From Hyphomicrobiales bacterium (lineage in GTDB: Bacteria > Pseudomonadota > Alphaproteobacteria > Rhizobiales > Rhizobiaceae): a DNA stretch of 64,000 bases. Positions within the stretch are counted from its first letter, which is position 1. The number at the start of each line of letters is the position of its first letter. The notes beneath the pieces are model-generated. The model was not told the DNA's origin, did not search any database, and saw nothing but the letters and a program-made list of their open reading frames with translations. Below, piece after piece: positions 53,672 to 61,747 of this stretch. Location: assembly GCA_900472295.1 (NCBI GenBank), contig UCIA01000008.1:171875-235874 (forward strand), given 5' to 3'. The translations under genes and the position numbers were made by a program.

Positions 53672-55327
53672 TCAGTTCTTGTTGAGCACGCCGCCGACCG
53701 CCACGCCGGTGCCGAAGATCAGCGCCTTGGTCAGGAAATCATTGTTGTCCCGCGGCGGCGGTTCGTCCTCGCGCACGATCTCGCGGTCGCGCCTTTTCTG
53801 CGCGAACTGCTGTTTGCGCGGCTTCTGGACATACTGCTTCTTGCGCGGTTTCTCGGCCACCGGCTTCAGGGTGCGTGCCTTCTGCACCGCCTGTTTTTTC
53901 GGCTTGTCCACGCCGGCCTGATTGGCCTCGTGTTTGGCACGCACGGCCTCCATCATCGGATCGGTCTGGACCACCAGGAACGCTAGTTGCTCGCGCGTCA
54001 GGAAAGTGGTCGGCGGCAGTCCGTTCTCCTCCTGCCAGTCGCCTATCGCCTGCCTTGTCTTGGCGCCGATGTTGCCGTCGACGCGGCCAAGCTCATTGCC
54101 CAGCGCTTCGACGCGCAACTGCAGGTCGATCCGGCCCGGGCGATCAAGACCGATCGCGCTCTCCGTCGCCTCGGTGCCGAGCACTTTCTTCATGTCGTCG
54201 GAAATGCCGACCGAGGTGCGCACGGCGGAGCCGGGGTTCACTTCGTCTGGTTCGACCGCCGCGACCTGCTTCTCCTGGGCTTTCGGGTCCTTCAGCGCGT
54301 CGATGTTGAGCCGCGCCACCGTGGCGAAGCGGCCGTTGGGGAACTGCTCGAGATAGGCTTCGTAGAACGGCGCGGTGTTGCGCTTCGAAGCCTCGTCCCA
54401 CAGCCGCTGTTCGACTTCCCACGACGGAGGTTCACCAACGACCAAAGCGGGAGCGGCTGTTGCCGCGGCGCCGGCTGCGTCGGTGGCCGGCTTTGCTGCA
54501 GGCGCCGCCGTCACGACGGGCTTTCCAATGAAGACCTCGCGGCCCAGCGATGCGTTGTGCCAGGGCCGCTGACGGCCTTGGGTGGTCTCGGTCACTTCGC
54601 CGCGCACGCGGGTCAGCGCGCTCTGAATCTCAATGCCGGGTTCCGTCAGGTGCCTGGCGAGCGCGGTGGAGTAGGGGCTGTTGACGCCATTGCCGTCGAA
54701 GGCGATGGCGCCCGGATCCGTGGCATAGGCAATCAGGATGCCGCCAGTGCCGACACCTTCCGATCTTGCTTCGATCGGCGCCAGGCCGGAGCCCAGCGAG
54801 CGCGTCTTCGGCAGCGCGGCGGCAAGCGTCCTCGCCAGCGGATTGTCGCGGCAGGCATCGAGGATGATGACGCCGACTGCCGGGTCGGGCGGCAACGCGG
54901 CCATGAAGTCGTCGATCTGGACGGTGCGGGTCTTGAGATAGGCCGGCGATGTCAATTCGGCATCGACCGGGATCAGGAAATTCTTGCCGTCGACCTGCAT
55001 GCCGTGGCCGGCATAGAAAATGACGGCAAGGTCGGCGTCGTAGGATTGCTCGGTGAACTTGCTGATCAGGCTGTGCATGCCGGCATTGTCCTGGTCGACG
55101 CCTTCGATCACCTCGAAGCCGGCATTGCGCAGAGTCGATGCGATCAGGCGCGCGTCATTGGCCGGATTGGGCAACTCGACGGCATGGACGTATTTGCTGT
55201 TGCCGATGACCAGCGCGACGCGTTTGGCGCCCGGTGCGCCGGCATCCGGCGCCGCCGCCTGGGCGGTGCCAAGCGCGGTCAGGATAAGAAGAAAAAATCC
55301 GCTCAAAAGGACGGCAAACGCTTTCAT
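53672..55327 (-). CDS. Caspase-like (C14) protein with peptidoglycan-binding-like domain
   Basis: A 551-residue exported protein. The signal peptide is MKAFAVLLSGFFLLILTALG. The caspase-fold domain (about 35-270) has RVALVIGNSKYVHAVELPNP, the catalytic His in FYAGHGMQVDG (108) and Cys in IILDACRDNPLA (159). An SH3/ankyrin-free linker and a peptidoglycan-binding-1-like segment (LGNELGRVDGNIGAKTRQAI) follow. A very basic tail (residues about 475-525) then leads to a terminal hydrophobic segment ALIFGTGVAVGGVL. Function in the secretion locus is unknown. Confidence 0.9.
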   Translation of the reverse strand: MKAFAVLLSGFFLLILTALGTAQAAAPDAGAPGAKRVALVIGNSKYVHAVELPNPANDARLIASTLRNAGFEVIEGVDQDNAGMHSLISKFTEQSYDADLAVIFYAGHGMQVDGKNFLIPVDAELTSPAYLKTRTVQIDDFMAALPPDPAVGVIILDACRDNPLARTLAAALPKTRSLGSGLAPIEARSEGVGTGGILIAYATDPGAIAFDGNGVNSPYSTALARHLTEPGIEIQSALTRVRGEVTETTQGRQRPWHNASLGREVFIGKPVVTAAPAAKPATDAAGAAATAAPALVVGEPPSWEVEQRLWDEASKRNTAPFYEAYLEQFPNGRFATVARLNIDALKDPKAQEKQVAAVEPDEVNPGSAVRTSVGISDDMKKVLGTEATESAIGLDRPGRIDLQLRVEALGNELGRVDGNIGAKTRQAIGDWQEENGLPPTTFLTREQLAFLVVQTDPMMEAVRAKHEANQAGVDKPKKQAVQKARTLKPVAEKPRKKQYVQKPRKQQFAQKRRDREIVREDEPPPRDNNDFLTKALIFGTGVAVGGVLNKN

Positions 55328-55387
55328 GGATCGACCCTCCGCCCCCAGCGGGCGCGCTATGGATGTCTGCGCATGCTAAATTCCACC

Positions 55388-55402
55388 AGCGACAGTGTCG
55401 CT
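55388..55402. promoter_or_regulatory. Palindrome upstream of the caspase-like gene
   Basis: AGCGACA-G-TGTCGCT, perfect 7-bp arms with a one-base centre, 61 bases before the caspase-like start in the 232-base gap. Candidate operator; no regulator is assigned. Confidence 0.35.
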
Positions 55403-55559
55403 TCTGCCAAAATGGCTCCTGGGCGTATGTGATCCCAGCCACAGTTTTGGTTCACAAGGACCCAAAAAACATTTCTAAACGTCGGCTAATATACCATCCG
55501 CCGGCCTGAAAACCAACGGCTTGGGCAAAAACCCGGACGGTTTGACCGCTGAACGGCGG

Positions 55560-57971
55560 CTAGCCAGGCTCAAGGCCGTTCTGGAGCGAACTGACCAGCG
55601 CCGTTATCGCCTGCTTGTATTTTTCGAACTCAGGCGATGTCTGGCGGACTTCCGTCGTCGTCTGCTGGCTTGCATCGGTGGTGGCGGGCGCCGGCAATTT
55701 GCGGCCCATTTTCCGTTCCGCCCAGTCGACGACGTAGCTGGCGGTCTTGCCGGTAAGAAATGGGTTGGCCTGGATGACTGACGAGCCGAGCACGGCGCTC
55801 AGCTGCGCCGATCCCGGCGATGCCAGCACCTGGTGCGCACCTTCCATGCCGAGGAAATGACAGAGATAGAGCCGGCCGGCCGTGATCTGGTGGCCGCGCG
55901 CCTTGAGATAGGCCTCGCCCTCGCGCGCCAGGTTGCGCACCATCTCGCGCGAAATGGTGGCGTCGTAGCGCAGCGCCAAAAGGTCGGCGGTCGACAGCGA
56001 GCGTGCAAGCTCCGGGCGATAGGTGTTCATCATCCGGATCCAGGTCTTCGAGATGAACTGGCCGGCGCCTGTCGCCGAAGACAGCGGATTCTTGGCTCGC
56101 GCGTTGCCGCCGCTTTCGACTTGAACGATACGGCTGGTCAGCGTTTCGACGGCGGGATCGCTGGACGTGGTGGCGATCGCGGCGGTCACGGTGCCGAGCG
56201 GATCGATCGCCTGGCCGCTCTGATAGAGCTCGAAATGCAGATGCGGCCCGGTCGACAGGCCGGTGGTGCCGACATAGCCGATAATGTCGCCGGCCTTGAC
56301 CTTGGTGCCGACACCGCTGGCGATGGCGAATTTCGACATATGCGCGTAGCGCGTCTCGCGGCCTCCGGCATGCGCAATCTTCACCACATTGCCATAACCG
56401 CTGCCATCGCCCTGGAAGACGATCTCGCCATCGAAGGCGGCGGCGATCGGCGTGCCCACCGGTGCTGCCCAATCGACACCCTTGTGGATGCGGACCACGC
56501 CGAGGATCGGATGTTTGCGCGGCCCGAAGGTCGAGGTCATGACGCCGCTGACAGGCGTCACCATGCCGTTGGCCACGGTCAGTGAGCGTATCTGGTCGTC
56601 GCCCGAAACGCAGGAGAACTGGCCGTCGCTCTGTTGGAAGACGAAACAGTCGAGGCTTTTTTGCGCGCCCTGCACGCCGACATAGAGCACCCGTCCGTCT
56701 GTCTCGTTCTTGCCACGCGGCGTCTGCGAATAGATCAGCACCAGGCGCTGGTCCTCGCTGGCGAAAGCATCCAGATCCTGCCCTCGCGACAGATACATGA
56801 TGGCTTCGCCGATGATGCCGGTCGGCACATTGTTGCGCGCGGCGGTCGAATAGATCGCGTCGAGCAGGCGGTATTGTCGCTTGTGCGTGCCTTCCGTCTC
56901 GGCGCCGGAATAGTTGAACAAGTCCTCGCGCACCCAAGGGTCGACGCCTGACACAAAGGCGCCGGCGGCGTTGCGCGTCAGCGTGCCGACAAAGACATTC
57001 TTGGCGTAGATCGAGACCTGCATCAGCGACATCGTCGTGGTCTCGCGCGTCGGCCTGAAGCCGCGCATGGCCACGACATAGCCGGGCTGCAGGCCGTCCT
57101 TGCCAAACAGCGCCTTCAGCGCTTCGCCGGCAAGCCTGGCGTCGTCGGCAGAAAAATGCGCATCGAGCGCGACGCTGTCGAGGCTACGGTCGTTGAGGAT
57201 CTTGACAAAAATGTCCTCGGTCGCCTCGAAGCGCTGATATTCCGAGGTGACGATGGCAACGCTGGTGTTGTTCTCGACCGCTGTCTTCTGGAAGGTGGGG
57301 AGTGCTGCTTCACCCTCATCTATGGTTTCGCCCCAGCCGGCTTCAGGATCGTCGGCTGCCGCCGAATCTGAAACTTCCGGCGCAGCTGGAACCGGCTGAG
57401 GATCAGGGGCTGGGCCGGGAGTGGCTGGAACCTCGTCCGCACCGGGTGGTGGATTCAGATCGTTCTGCAGATCATTCTGCGGATCGCTGGGTTCGGTCGG
57501 TGGCGGCGCCGCACTCTTCCGCTGCGCCTGGAAGAAAGCGAAATCCTCTTGCGTCGACGGGATCGTCGTCATGAACTTTTCGCTGGCGCTCAGCATCACG
57601 TCGGAGAGGACCACGATCTGCGGCGAGATGCCGGCCTGGTCGAGCTCGGCGGGGCGCGGCATCTCGCGGCTCTTGGCGGCGCCCGCCTCCGGCGCCAGCG
57701 TGATCCACATCGGGTCGCCGGCAAGATCGATGATGGCTGGCACATAGACCGAAGCGTCGGCCGGGACGTCGTCCGAGCCGTCGACGGCGTGCAGTTCCTC
57801 GTCCTCGTCGCCGAACGACCATTCGTCGTAAGTGAGGTAGAAACCGGTGGCGATCGCGGCAAGGACGACTGTCGCCAGGCAAGCCGCCAGCCCAAGCCAC
57901 AGCCTGCGCCTGCGTTGCGCGGCTCGCGCCTGCTTCTTTGCCTTGAAGCTGGTGTCGATGCGGTGCGTCAC
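55560..57971 (-). CDS. Fused M23 endopeptidase and lytic transglycosylase
   Basis: An 803-residue membrane-anchored cell-wall hydrolase. It has a basic N-terminus, a membrane helix at about 24-45 and a Pro/Glu-rich linker (about 150-230). The M23 peptidase domain has its zinc ligands in RIHKGVDWAAPVGTPI (His about 496, Asp 500) and GPHLHFELYQSG. An SLT-type transglycosylase domain follows, with catalytic Glu in IVQVESGGNARAKNP (about 619) and SATGAGQFISKTW. It could cut both glycan and peptide bonds to admit the secretion apparatus. GTG start overlaps the DUF1036 stop as GTGA. Confidence 0.9.
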   Translation of the reverse strand: MTHRIDTSFKAKKQARAAQRRRRLWLGLAACLATVVLAAIATGFYLTYDEWSFGDEDEELHAVDGSDDVPADASVYVPAIIDLAGDPMWITLAPEAGAAKSREMPRPAELDQAGISPQIVVLSDVMLSASEKFMTTIPSTQEDFAFFQAQRKSAAPPPTEPSDPQNDLQNDLNPPPGADEVPATPGPAPDPQPVPAAPEVSDSAAADDPEAGWGETIDEGEAALPTFQKTAVENNTSVAIVTSEYQRFEATEDIFVKILNDRSLDSVALDAHFSADDARLAGEALKALFGKDGLQPGYVVAMRGFRPTRETTTMSLMQVSIYAKNVFVGTLTRNAAGAFVSGVDPWVREDLFNYSGAETEGTHKRQYRLLDAIYSTAARNNVPTGIIGEAIMYLSRGQDLDAFASEDQRLVLIYSQTPRGKNETDGRVLYVGVQGAQKSLDCFVFQQSDGQFSCVSGDDQIRSLTVANGMVTPVSGVMTSTFGPRKHPILGVVRIHKGVDWAAPVGTPIAAAFDGEIVFQGDGSGYGNVVKIAHAGGRETRYAHMSKFAIASGVGTKVKAGDIIGYVGTTGLSTGPHLHFELYQSGQAIDPLGTVTAAIATTSSDPAVETLTSRIVQVESGGNARAKNPLSSATGAGQFISKTWIRMMNTYRPELARSLSTADLLALRYDATISREMVRNLAREGEAYLKARGHQITAGRLYLCHFLGMEGAHQVLASPGSAQLSAVLGSSVIQANPFLTGKTASYVVDWAERKMGRKLPAPATTDASQQTTTEVRQTSPEFEKYKQAITALVSSLQNGLEPG

Positions 57972-58429
57972 GGCGCGCTTCCGGTCAGGAAGAAGGTCCA
58001 GCGTGCCTGGTCCTGCGTGTCGACTTCGACAAACTTCGCCGCGATATGGCCGCGCTGCCAGCATTCATCGATGCCGCGGATCGAGAACCGCCGGCGCTCG
58101 ATGCACATCTCTGTCGAACCGGCCAGGATGGCGTGACCAAACACATCCGTCGCGTAGATATAGATGTAGCGGTTGGTCAGCTCCTCGCGGATGACGTTGA
58201 CGCATTGATTGGCGCCGATGGTCCACCAGCCATCGGTCTGGTCGGAATCGTCGACCTTCTCGCCGACGGCGAGATTGACGACGTCGAGCGTCTGGTTGCA
58301 GACGGTGAATTCGGCGCGCGCTTGTCCGGTGGAAAGGAGTGCCAGCAAGAGCGTCGTCACCGCGATCGCGGCGAGCCTCACGCGGGCATTCAGCGCAAGC
58401 AGGACGGGATCACGGCGACGGCGTTGCAT
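57968..58429 (-). CDS. DUF1036 exported protein
   Basis: A 153-residue secreted protein with signal peptide RLAAIAVTTLLLALLSTGQA cleaved near ARA-EF. The DUF1036 pattern follows: FTVCNQTLDVVNLAVGEK, DGWWTIGANQCVNVI and four cysteines that could form disulfides. DUF1036 proteins are common beside alphaproteobacterial secretion kinases. 11 bases downstream of the kinase gene and coupled to the hydrolase by GTGA. Confidence 0.87.
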   Translation of the reverse strand: MQRRRRDPVLLALNARVRLAAIAVTTLLLALLSTGQARAEFTVCNQTLDVVNLAVGEKVDDSDQTDGWWTIGANQCVNVIREELTNRYIYIYATDVFGHAILAGSTEMCIERRRFSIRGIDECWQRGHIAAKFVEVDTQDQARWTFFLTGSAP

Positions 58430-58440
58430 CGGCGTCCGTG

Positions 58441-60837
58441 CTACCCGCCGAGGCGGAAGTATTTGGCAGTGGCCGAAAATGCCGCGCTCTTGCCGCCGAT
58501 CTCGTCGAGGATCCTGGGCAACAGCACCGAAGTCGGCGTCGGTGCGGTGAATTCCGCCGCCTTGATGCTTTCGGGGCCGGTGATCACCATGATGATCTGC
58601 GGCAGCGCCTTGCCTTCAGCCTTGTCGGCGGCGCCGAGAGCGATCGGGATGCGGAAGGTCGCCTTGCCGGCTTGTACGACAACACGGTCGTCGAGGTTGA
58701 AGGCGACGCCCCTGTGGTCGATCAGGATGACGCTCGACACCAGCCCGCCATGCGTCACCAGCGTGCCGTCGATCGGCGCGCCGTCCGGCACCGACGTCTG
58801 GTCGAGCACCAACTGCGGTCTATCCGCCGTGCTCGCCCCCATGAAACGCAGGAAGTCGGTGATCCCGCATTGCGTCGGCTGGATGAGGCGGACGCTGATG
58901 TCCGGCTCGACATGGAACTTCGCCTGGAACGCTCCGAGCAATTGTTCGAAGGGCGGCACGGACGTGCCAAAACCTTCGATCGCGACAGCCTTGTCGGCAG
59001 CCGAAGTCACCGTCGCATAGAAACAGTCACCACCATTGAAGGCGCGAACCCAGGTGACCCGTTCCGCGGCCGCATCGCCCGGCGGTGGCACCTGCGGCTT
59101 GGGCACATTCATGGCAATGTCGGGGTTGTTCGCCGGCTTGTCGGCCTGCTGGCCCGGCCCGTTGTCGGTCTGCCCTACCGAAGGTTCGGGCACAGGTGTC
59201 GGTTCGGGTGCTTGCACGGTGGGCTGCGGCGCCGGCTCGACAGGCTCCGGCGTCTGCACAGTGGATTTGGGGTCCGGTGCTACTGGTTCCTGTATCGTCG
59301 GTTTCGGCGCTTGTACGGCAGGCTCGGGCTGCTTCACGACATCGGTTTGCGTCGGCGGTTGCAAAGCGACGGTCTTGTCTGCCGGCTGTCGGTCCACGGT
59401 GGTCGATGCGTCCGGCGGAACTGTCGTCTCGGCGGTCTGGCCTCCGGGTTGCGGAGCGGTGACGGGCGGCGTCAGCTGCGGTTGCTCGATCGGCGCTTTG
59501 GCCTGATCTTTGTCAGGAGGTTCTGTTGGCTTCGGCTCTGGCGCCACCTCCACTTTTGCCGTGTCCGGGGCGGGCTTGTCCGCGGCGATCGGCTTTGTCA
59601 GCTCGGGTTGGAGCGGCGGTGTCTTGCCGGTTTCGTTGACAGGAGGCCGGTCTCCGAAACCCAGAATGCCCGATGCATAGAGCCCCACCAGCGATGCCGC
59701 GACCACCGCTGCCAACGCCGCGATCGTCAGGCTTCGGCCTGAAGCAGCAGGCTTTGTCGGTGTGCTTGCTCGCCTGGGATTTTCAGCAACCGGTTTCGGC
59801 TGCGACAGATGCGCCGGACGGACGTGCGGCACGAAGGACGGCTCTGCCGTGCCGCTTGTTGGGGCCGAACTGAAGCTCTGCGCGGTCTGGCCCTCGACCA
59901 TCGAGACAGGCCCAGCCGTCTGCCCGGTTCGCGGCTGGCCCTGCCGGGGCGCAAGCGAGGCCGGCGGCAAGGTCGCGTCGCTGTCGTCGCGCGTCCACCG
60001 GGCGATTTCGGCCATGCTGGCCGGCCGATCATTCGGGTCGGGCTGCAGCATGGCTTCGACAATGTCCCTGAAATCGGCATCGATGCCGGAGAGATCGGGC
60101 ACGGTTCGCCGCTTTTCGACGATCTCGTATTGCGAGCCGCCCATGTCGATCGGTTTGCCGCGCAGCGCCGCCGCCAGCACCAGCCCCAGGCTGTAGATGT
60201 CGGACTGTTCGCTGACCTCGCCGCCATAGAGCCCGAGCTGCTCGGGAGAGACGTAATTGTATTTTCCGGCGAACTTGCCGCCGATCAGTGTCTCGCCGCC
60301 GACCGCCGCCGATCGCGCAATGCCGAAATCGATGATTTTCGCTCGCTCCACCCGGCCACCCGGCAGGATGATGTTGTCGGGCGACAGGTCGCGGTGGATG
60401 GCGCCGGCCTGGTGCACGGCGCTCAAGCCCGACGCCAGCCGGTGGCACAGCTTGCGCACATCCTGCGTTGCCATCGCGCCGCCGCGCATGACGTCGTACA
60501 GCGATTGGCCGTCGACGAACTCCATCGCCAGATAGGGCCGGCCTATACCGGGATCGATGGTGAAGACGTGGTAGCGCACGACAGCGTCGTGTGAGAGATG
60601 GTTGAGGATCGAGGCTTCCTTGCGGAATAGAGACAGGATCGTCTGGTCGCGGGCAAATTCCGGCAGCACGATCTTGATGGCGACGTGGTCGCCGGTCTGG
60701 ATGTTGTGGCCGCGATAGACCTCGCCCATGCCGCCCGAGGCGATACGTTCGTCGAGCTCGTAGATGCCGCTGAGCTGGGTGCCGACGCTGGTATCGGCCA
60801 TGTTGGGCAAGAGGCGCGTCTTGTCCTCGGCGCTCAT
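58441..60837 (-). CDS. Membrane Ser/Thr protein kinase (T6SS PpkA-like)
   Basis: A 798-residue Hanks-type kinase. The glycine loop is RIASGGMGEVYRGHN, with catalytic Lys 55 in HVAIKIVLPE, the HRD loop at 148-150 (AIHRDLSPDNIIL), DFG at 170-172 and APE-like SPEQLGLYG. A membrane helix lies at about 369-390. A Pro/Glu/Gln repeat-rich stretch (about 400-600) and a periplasmic C-terminal domain (about 600-798) ending AFSATAKYFRLGG follow. In type VI systems such kinases pair with a PP2C phosphatase to control assembly through threonine phosphorylation. Start overlaps the phosphatase stop as ATGA. Confidence 0.92.
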   Translation of the reverse strand: MSAEDKTRLLPNMADTSVGTQLSGIYELDERIASGGMGEVYRGHNIQTGDHVAIKIVLPEFARDQTILSLFRKEASILNHLSHDAVVRYHVFTIDPGIGRPYLAMEFVDGQSLYDVMRGGAMATQDVRKLCHRLASGLSAVHQAGAIHRDLSPDNIILPGGRVERAKIIDFGIARSAAVGGETLIGGKFAGKYNYVSPEQLGLYGGEVSEQSDIYSLGLVLAAALRGKPIDMGGSQYEIVEKRRTVPDLSGIDADFRDIVEAMLQPDPNDRPASMAEIARWTRDDSDATLPPASLAPRQGQPRTGQTAGPVSMVEGQTAQSFSSAPTSGTAEPSFVPHVRPAHLSQPKPVAENPRRASTPTKPAASGRSLTIAALAAVVAASLVGLYASGILGFGDRPPVNETGKTPPLQPELTKPIAADKPAPDTAKVEVAPEPKPTEPPDKDQAKAPIEQPQLTPPVTAPQPGGQTAETTVPPDASTTVDRQPADKTVALQPPTQTDVVKQPEPAVQAPKPTIQEPVAPDPKSTVQTPEPVEPAPQPTVQAPEPTPVPEPSVGQTDNGPGQQADKPANNPDIAMNVPKPQVPPPGDAAAERVTWVRAFNGGDCFYATVTSAADKAVAIEGFGTSVPPFEQLLGAFQAKFHVEPDISVRLIQPTQCGITDFLRFMGASTADRPQLVLDQTSVPDGAPIDGTLVTHGGLVSSVILIDHRGVAFNLDDRVVVQAGKATFRIPIALGAADKAEGKALPQIIMVITGPESIKAAEFTAPTPTSVLLPRILDEIGGKSAAFSATAKYFRLGG

Positions 60838-61595
60838 TGGTCACGGCCTCCCGCCCTGGGCAAGCCGCCATTGCCTTTGTCTGTGATCTTGACCAGCACG
60901 ATGGTGACGTTGTCGGTGCCACCGCGCTCAAGCACCATGGAAAGCAGCTGTTCGCAGGCAGCCTGTGGCGCCGCCGAGAGCACCGCTGTCGCGATCTCCG
61001 CATCGCTGACATGTGCCGTCAGCCCGTCCGTGCTGAGGATGAAAACGTCGCCGACGAGTGTCTCGCCTTGCTGGAAGTCGATGTCGATCTCGTCATTGAC
61101 GCCGATGGCGCGGGTGATGACGTTGCGGCGCGGCCAGTTCTCTGCCTCGGCGGCGTTGATCGCGCCGCTGTCGAGAAGTTCCTGAACCTCGGTATGGTCG
61201 CGCGAAATCTGCGAGATCGCGGCGTTGCGAACGAGATAGACGCGGCTGTCGCCCGACCACAGGCAGGCGAACCTGCCGTCCATGGCCAGAAGTGCTGCAA
61301 CGGTGGAGCCGATGGTCACGCCGCGCGACCGTGCGATCCGCCGGATCTCGGCATGCGCCCGGCTCAGCCGGTCCTCGAAGCGCGCGCGCAGATCGGGCGC
61401 CGAACTGGCGATGCCGATCGTCGCCAGGTGCTCGACAATGCTTGCCGAAGCCACTTCTCCGGCCTCATGCCCGCCCATGCCGTCGGCCACGACCCACAGG
61501 CCGATCTGCGGCTCGACCAGATAGCTGTCTTCATTATGGTCGCGCACGCAGCCCTTGTGGCTGACGCCATAGCTCTCAAAGGCGGCATCGTTCAC
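60834..61595 (-). CDS. pppA: PP2C-family protein phosphatase (T6SS PppA-like)
   Basis: A 253-residue PPM phosphatase. Metal-binding motifs are RDHNEDSYLVE, LWVVADGMGGHEAGE, FILSTDGLTAHV and GGTDNVTIVLVK. It would reverse the neighbouring kinase, giving reversible control of type VI secretion. GTG at 61595 has GGAGGG about 9 bases upstream and gives the family start; the longer frame upstream has no motif. It overlaps the 51-codon ORF stop as GTGA and the kinase start as ATGA. Confidence 0.93.
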   Translation of the reverse strand: MNDAAFESYGVSHKGCVRDHNEDSYLVEPQIGLWVVADGMGGHEAGEVASASIVEHLATIGIASSAPDLRARFEDRLSRAHAEIRRIARSRGVTIGSTVAALLAMDGRFACLWSGDSRVYLVRNAAISQISRDHTEVQELLDSGAINAAEAENWPRRNVITRAIGVNDEIDIDFQQGETLVGDVFILSTDGLTAHVSDAEIATAVLSAAPQAACEQLLSMVLERGGTDNVTIVLVKITDKGNGGLPRAGGRDQ

Positions 61596-61747
61596 TTGCC
61601 TACCCTCCGCAACGCCTTGTCGCATGGCCAGTCTGCCACAGCCCCGTCCATTAGCGTATCGAAATCTAGGCCGCGGGGGGTGGACGGTATGGTGCCCCCG
61701 GCCTCTCTTCGCCCCGCAATCGCTGGTCTTGCCATGCAATTTCCCAT
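61592..61747 (-). CDS. 51-codon ORF between tssM and pppA, possible tagF remnant
   Basis: Starts ATG 61747, overlapping the tssM stop by one base (TGATG), and ends in GTGA overlap with pppA. The peptide (MGNCMARPAIAGRREAGGTI to FDTLMDGAVADWPCDKALRR) has no recognised motif, signal or membrane segment. In related loci tagF (about 200 or more residues) occupies this spot, so it may be a shortened C-terminal remnant or a coupling peptide. The double overlap argues that it is translated. Confidence 0.45.
   Translation of the reverse strand: MGNCMARPAIAGRREAGGTIPSTPRGLDFDTLMDGAVADWPCDKALRRVGK

Noticed and set aside
53987..55432. 481-codon plus-strand frame opposite the caspase-like gene
   Set aside because: No motif or signal; the opposite strand shows the catalytic His and Cys contexts of a caspase fold.
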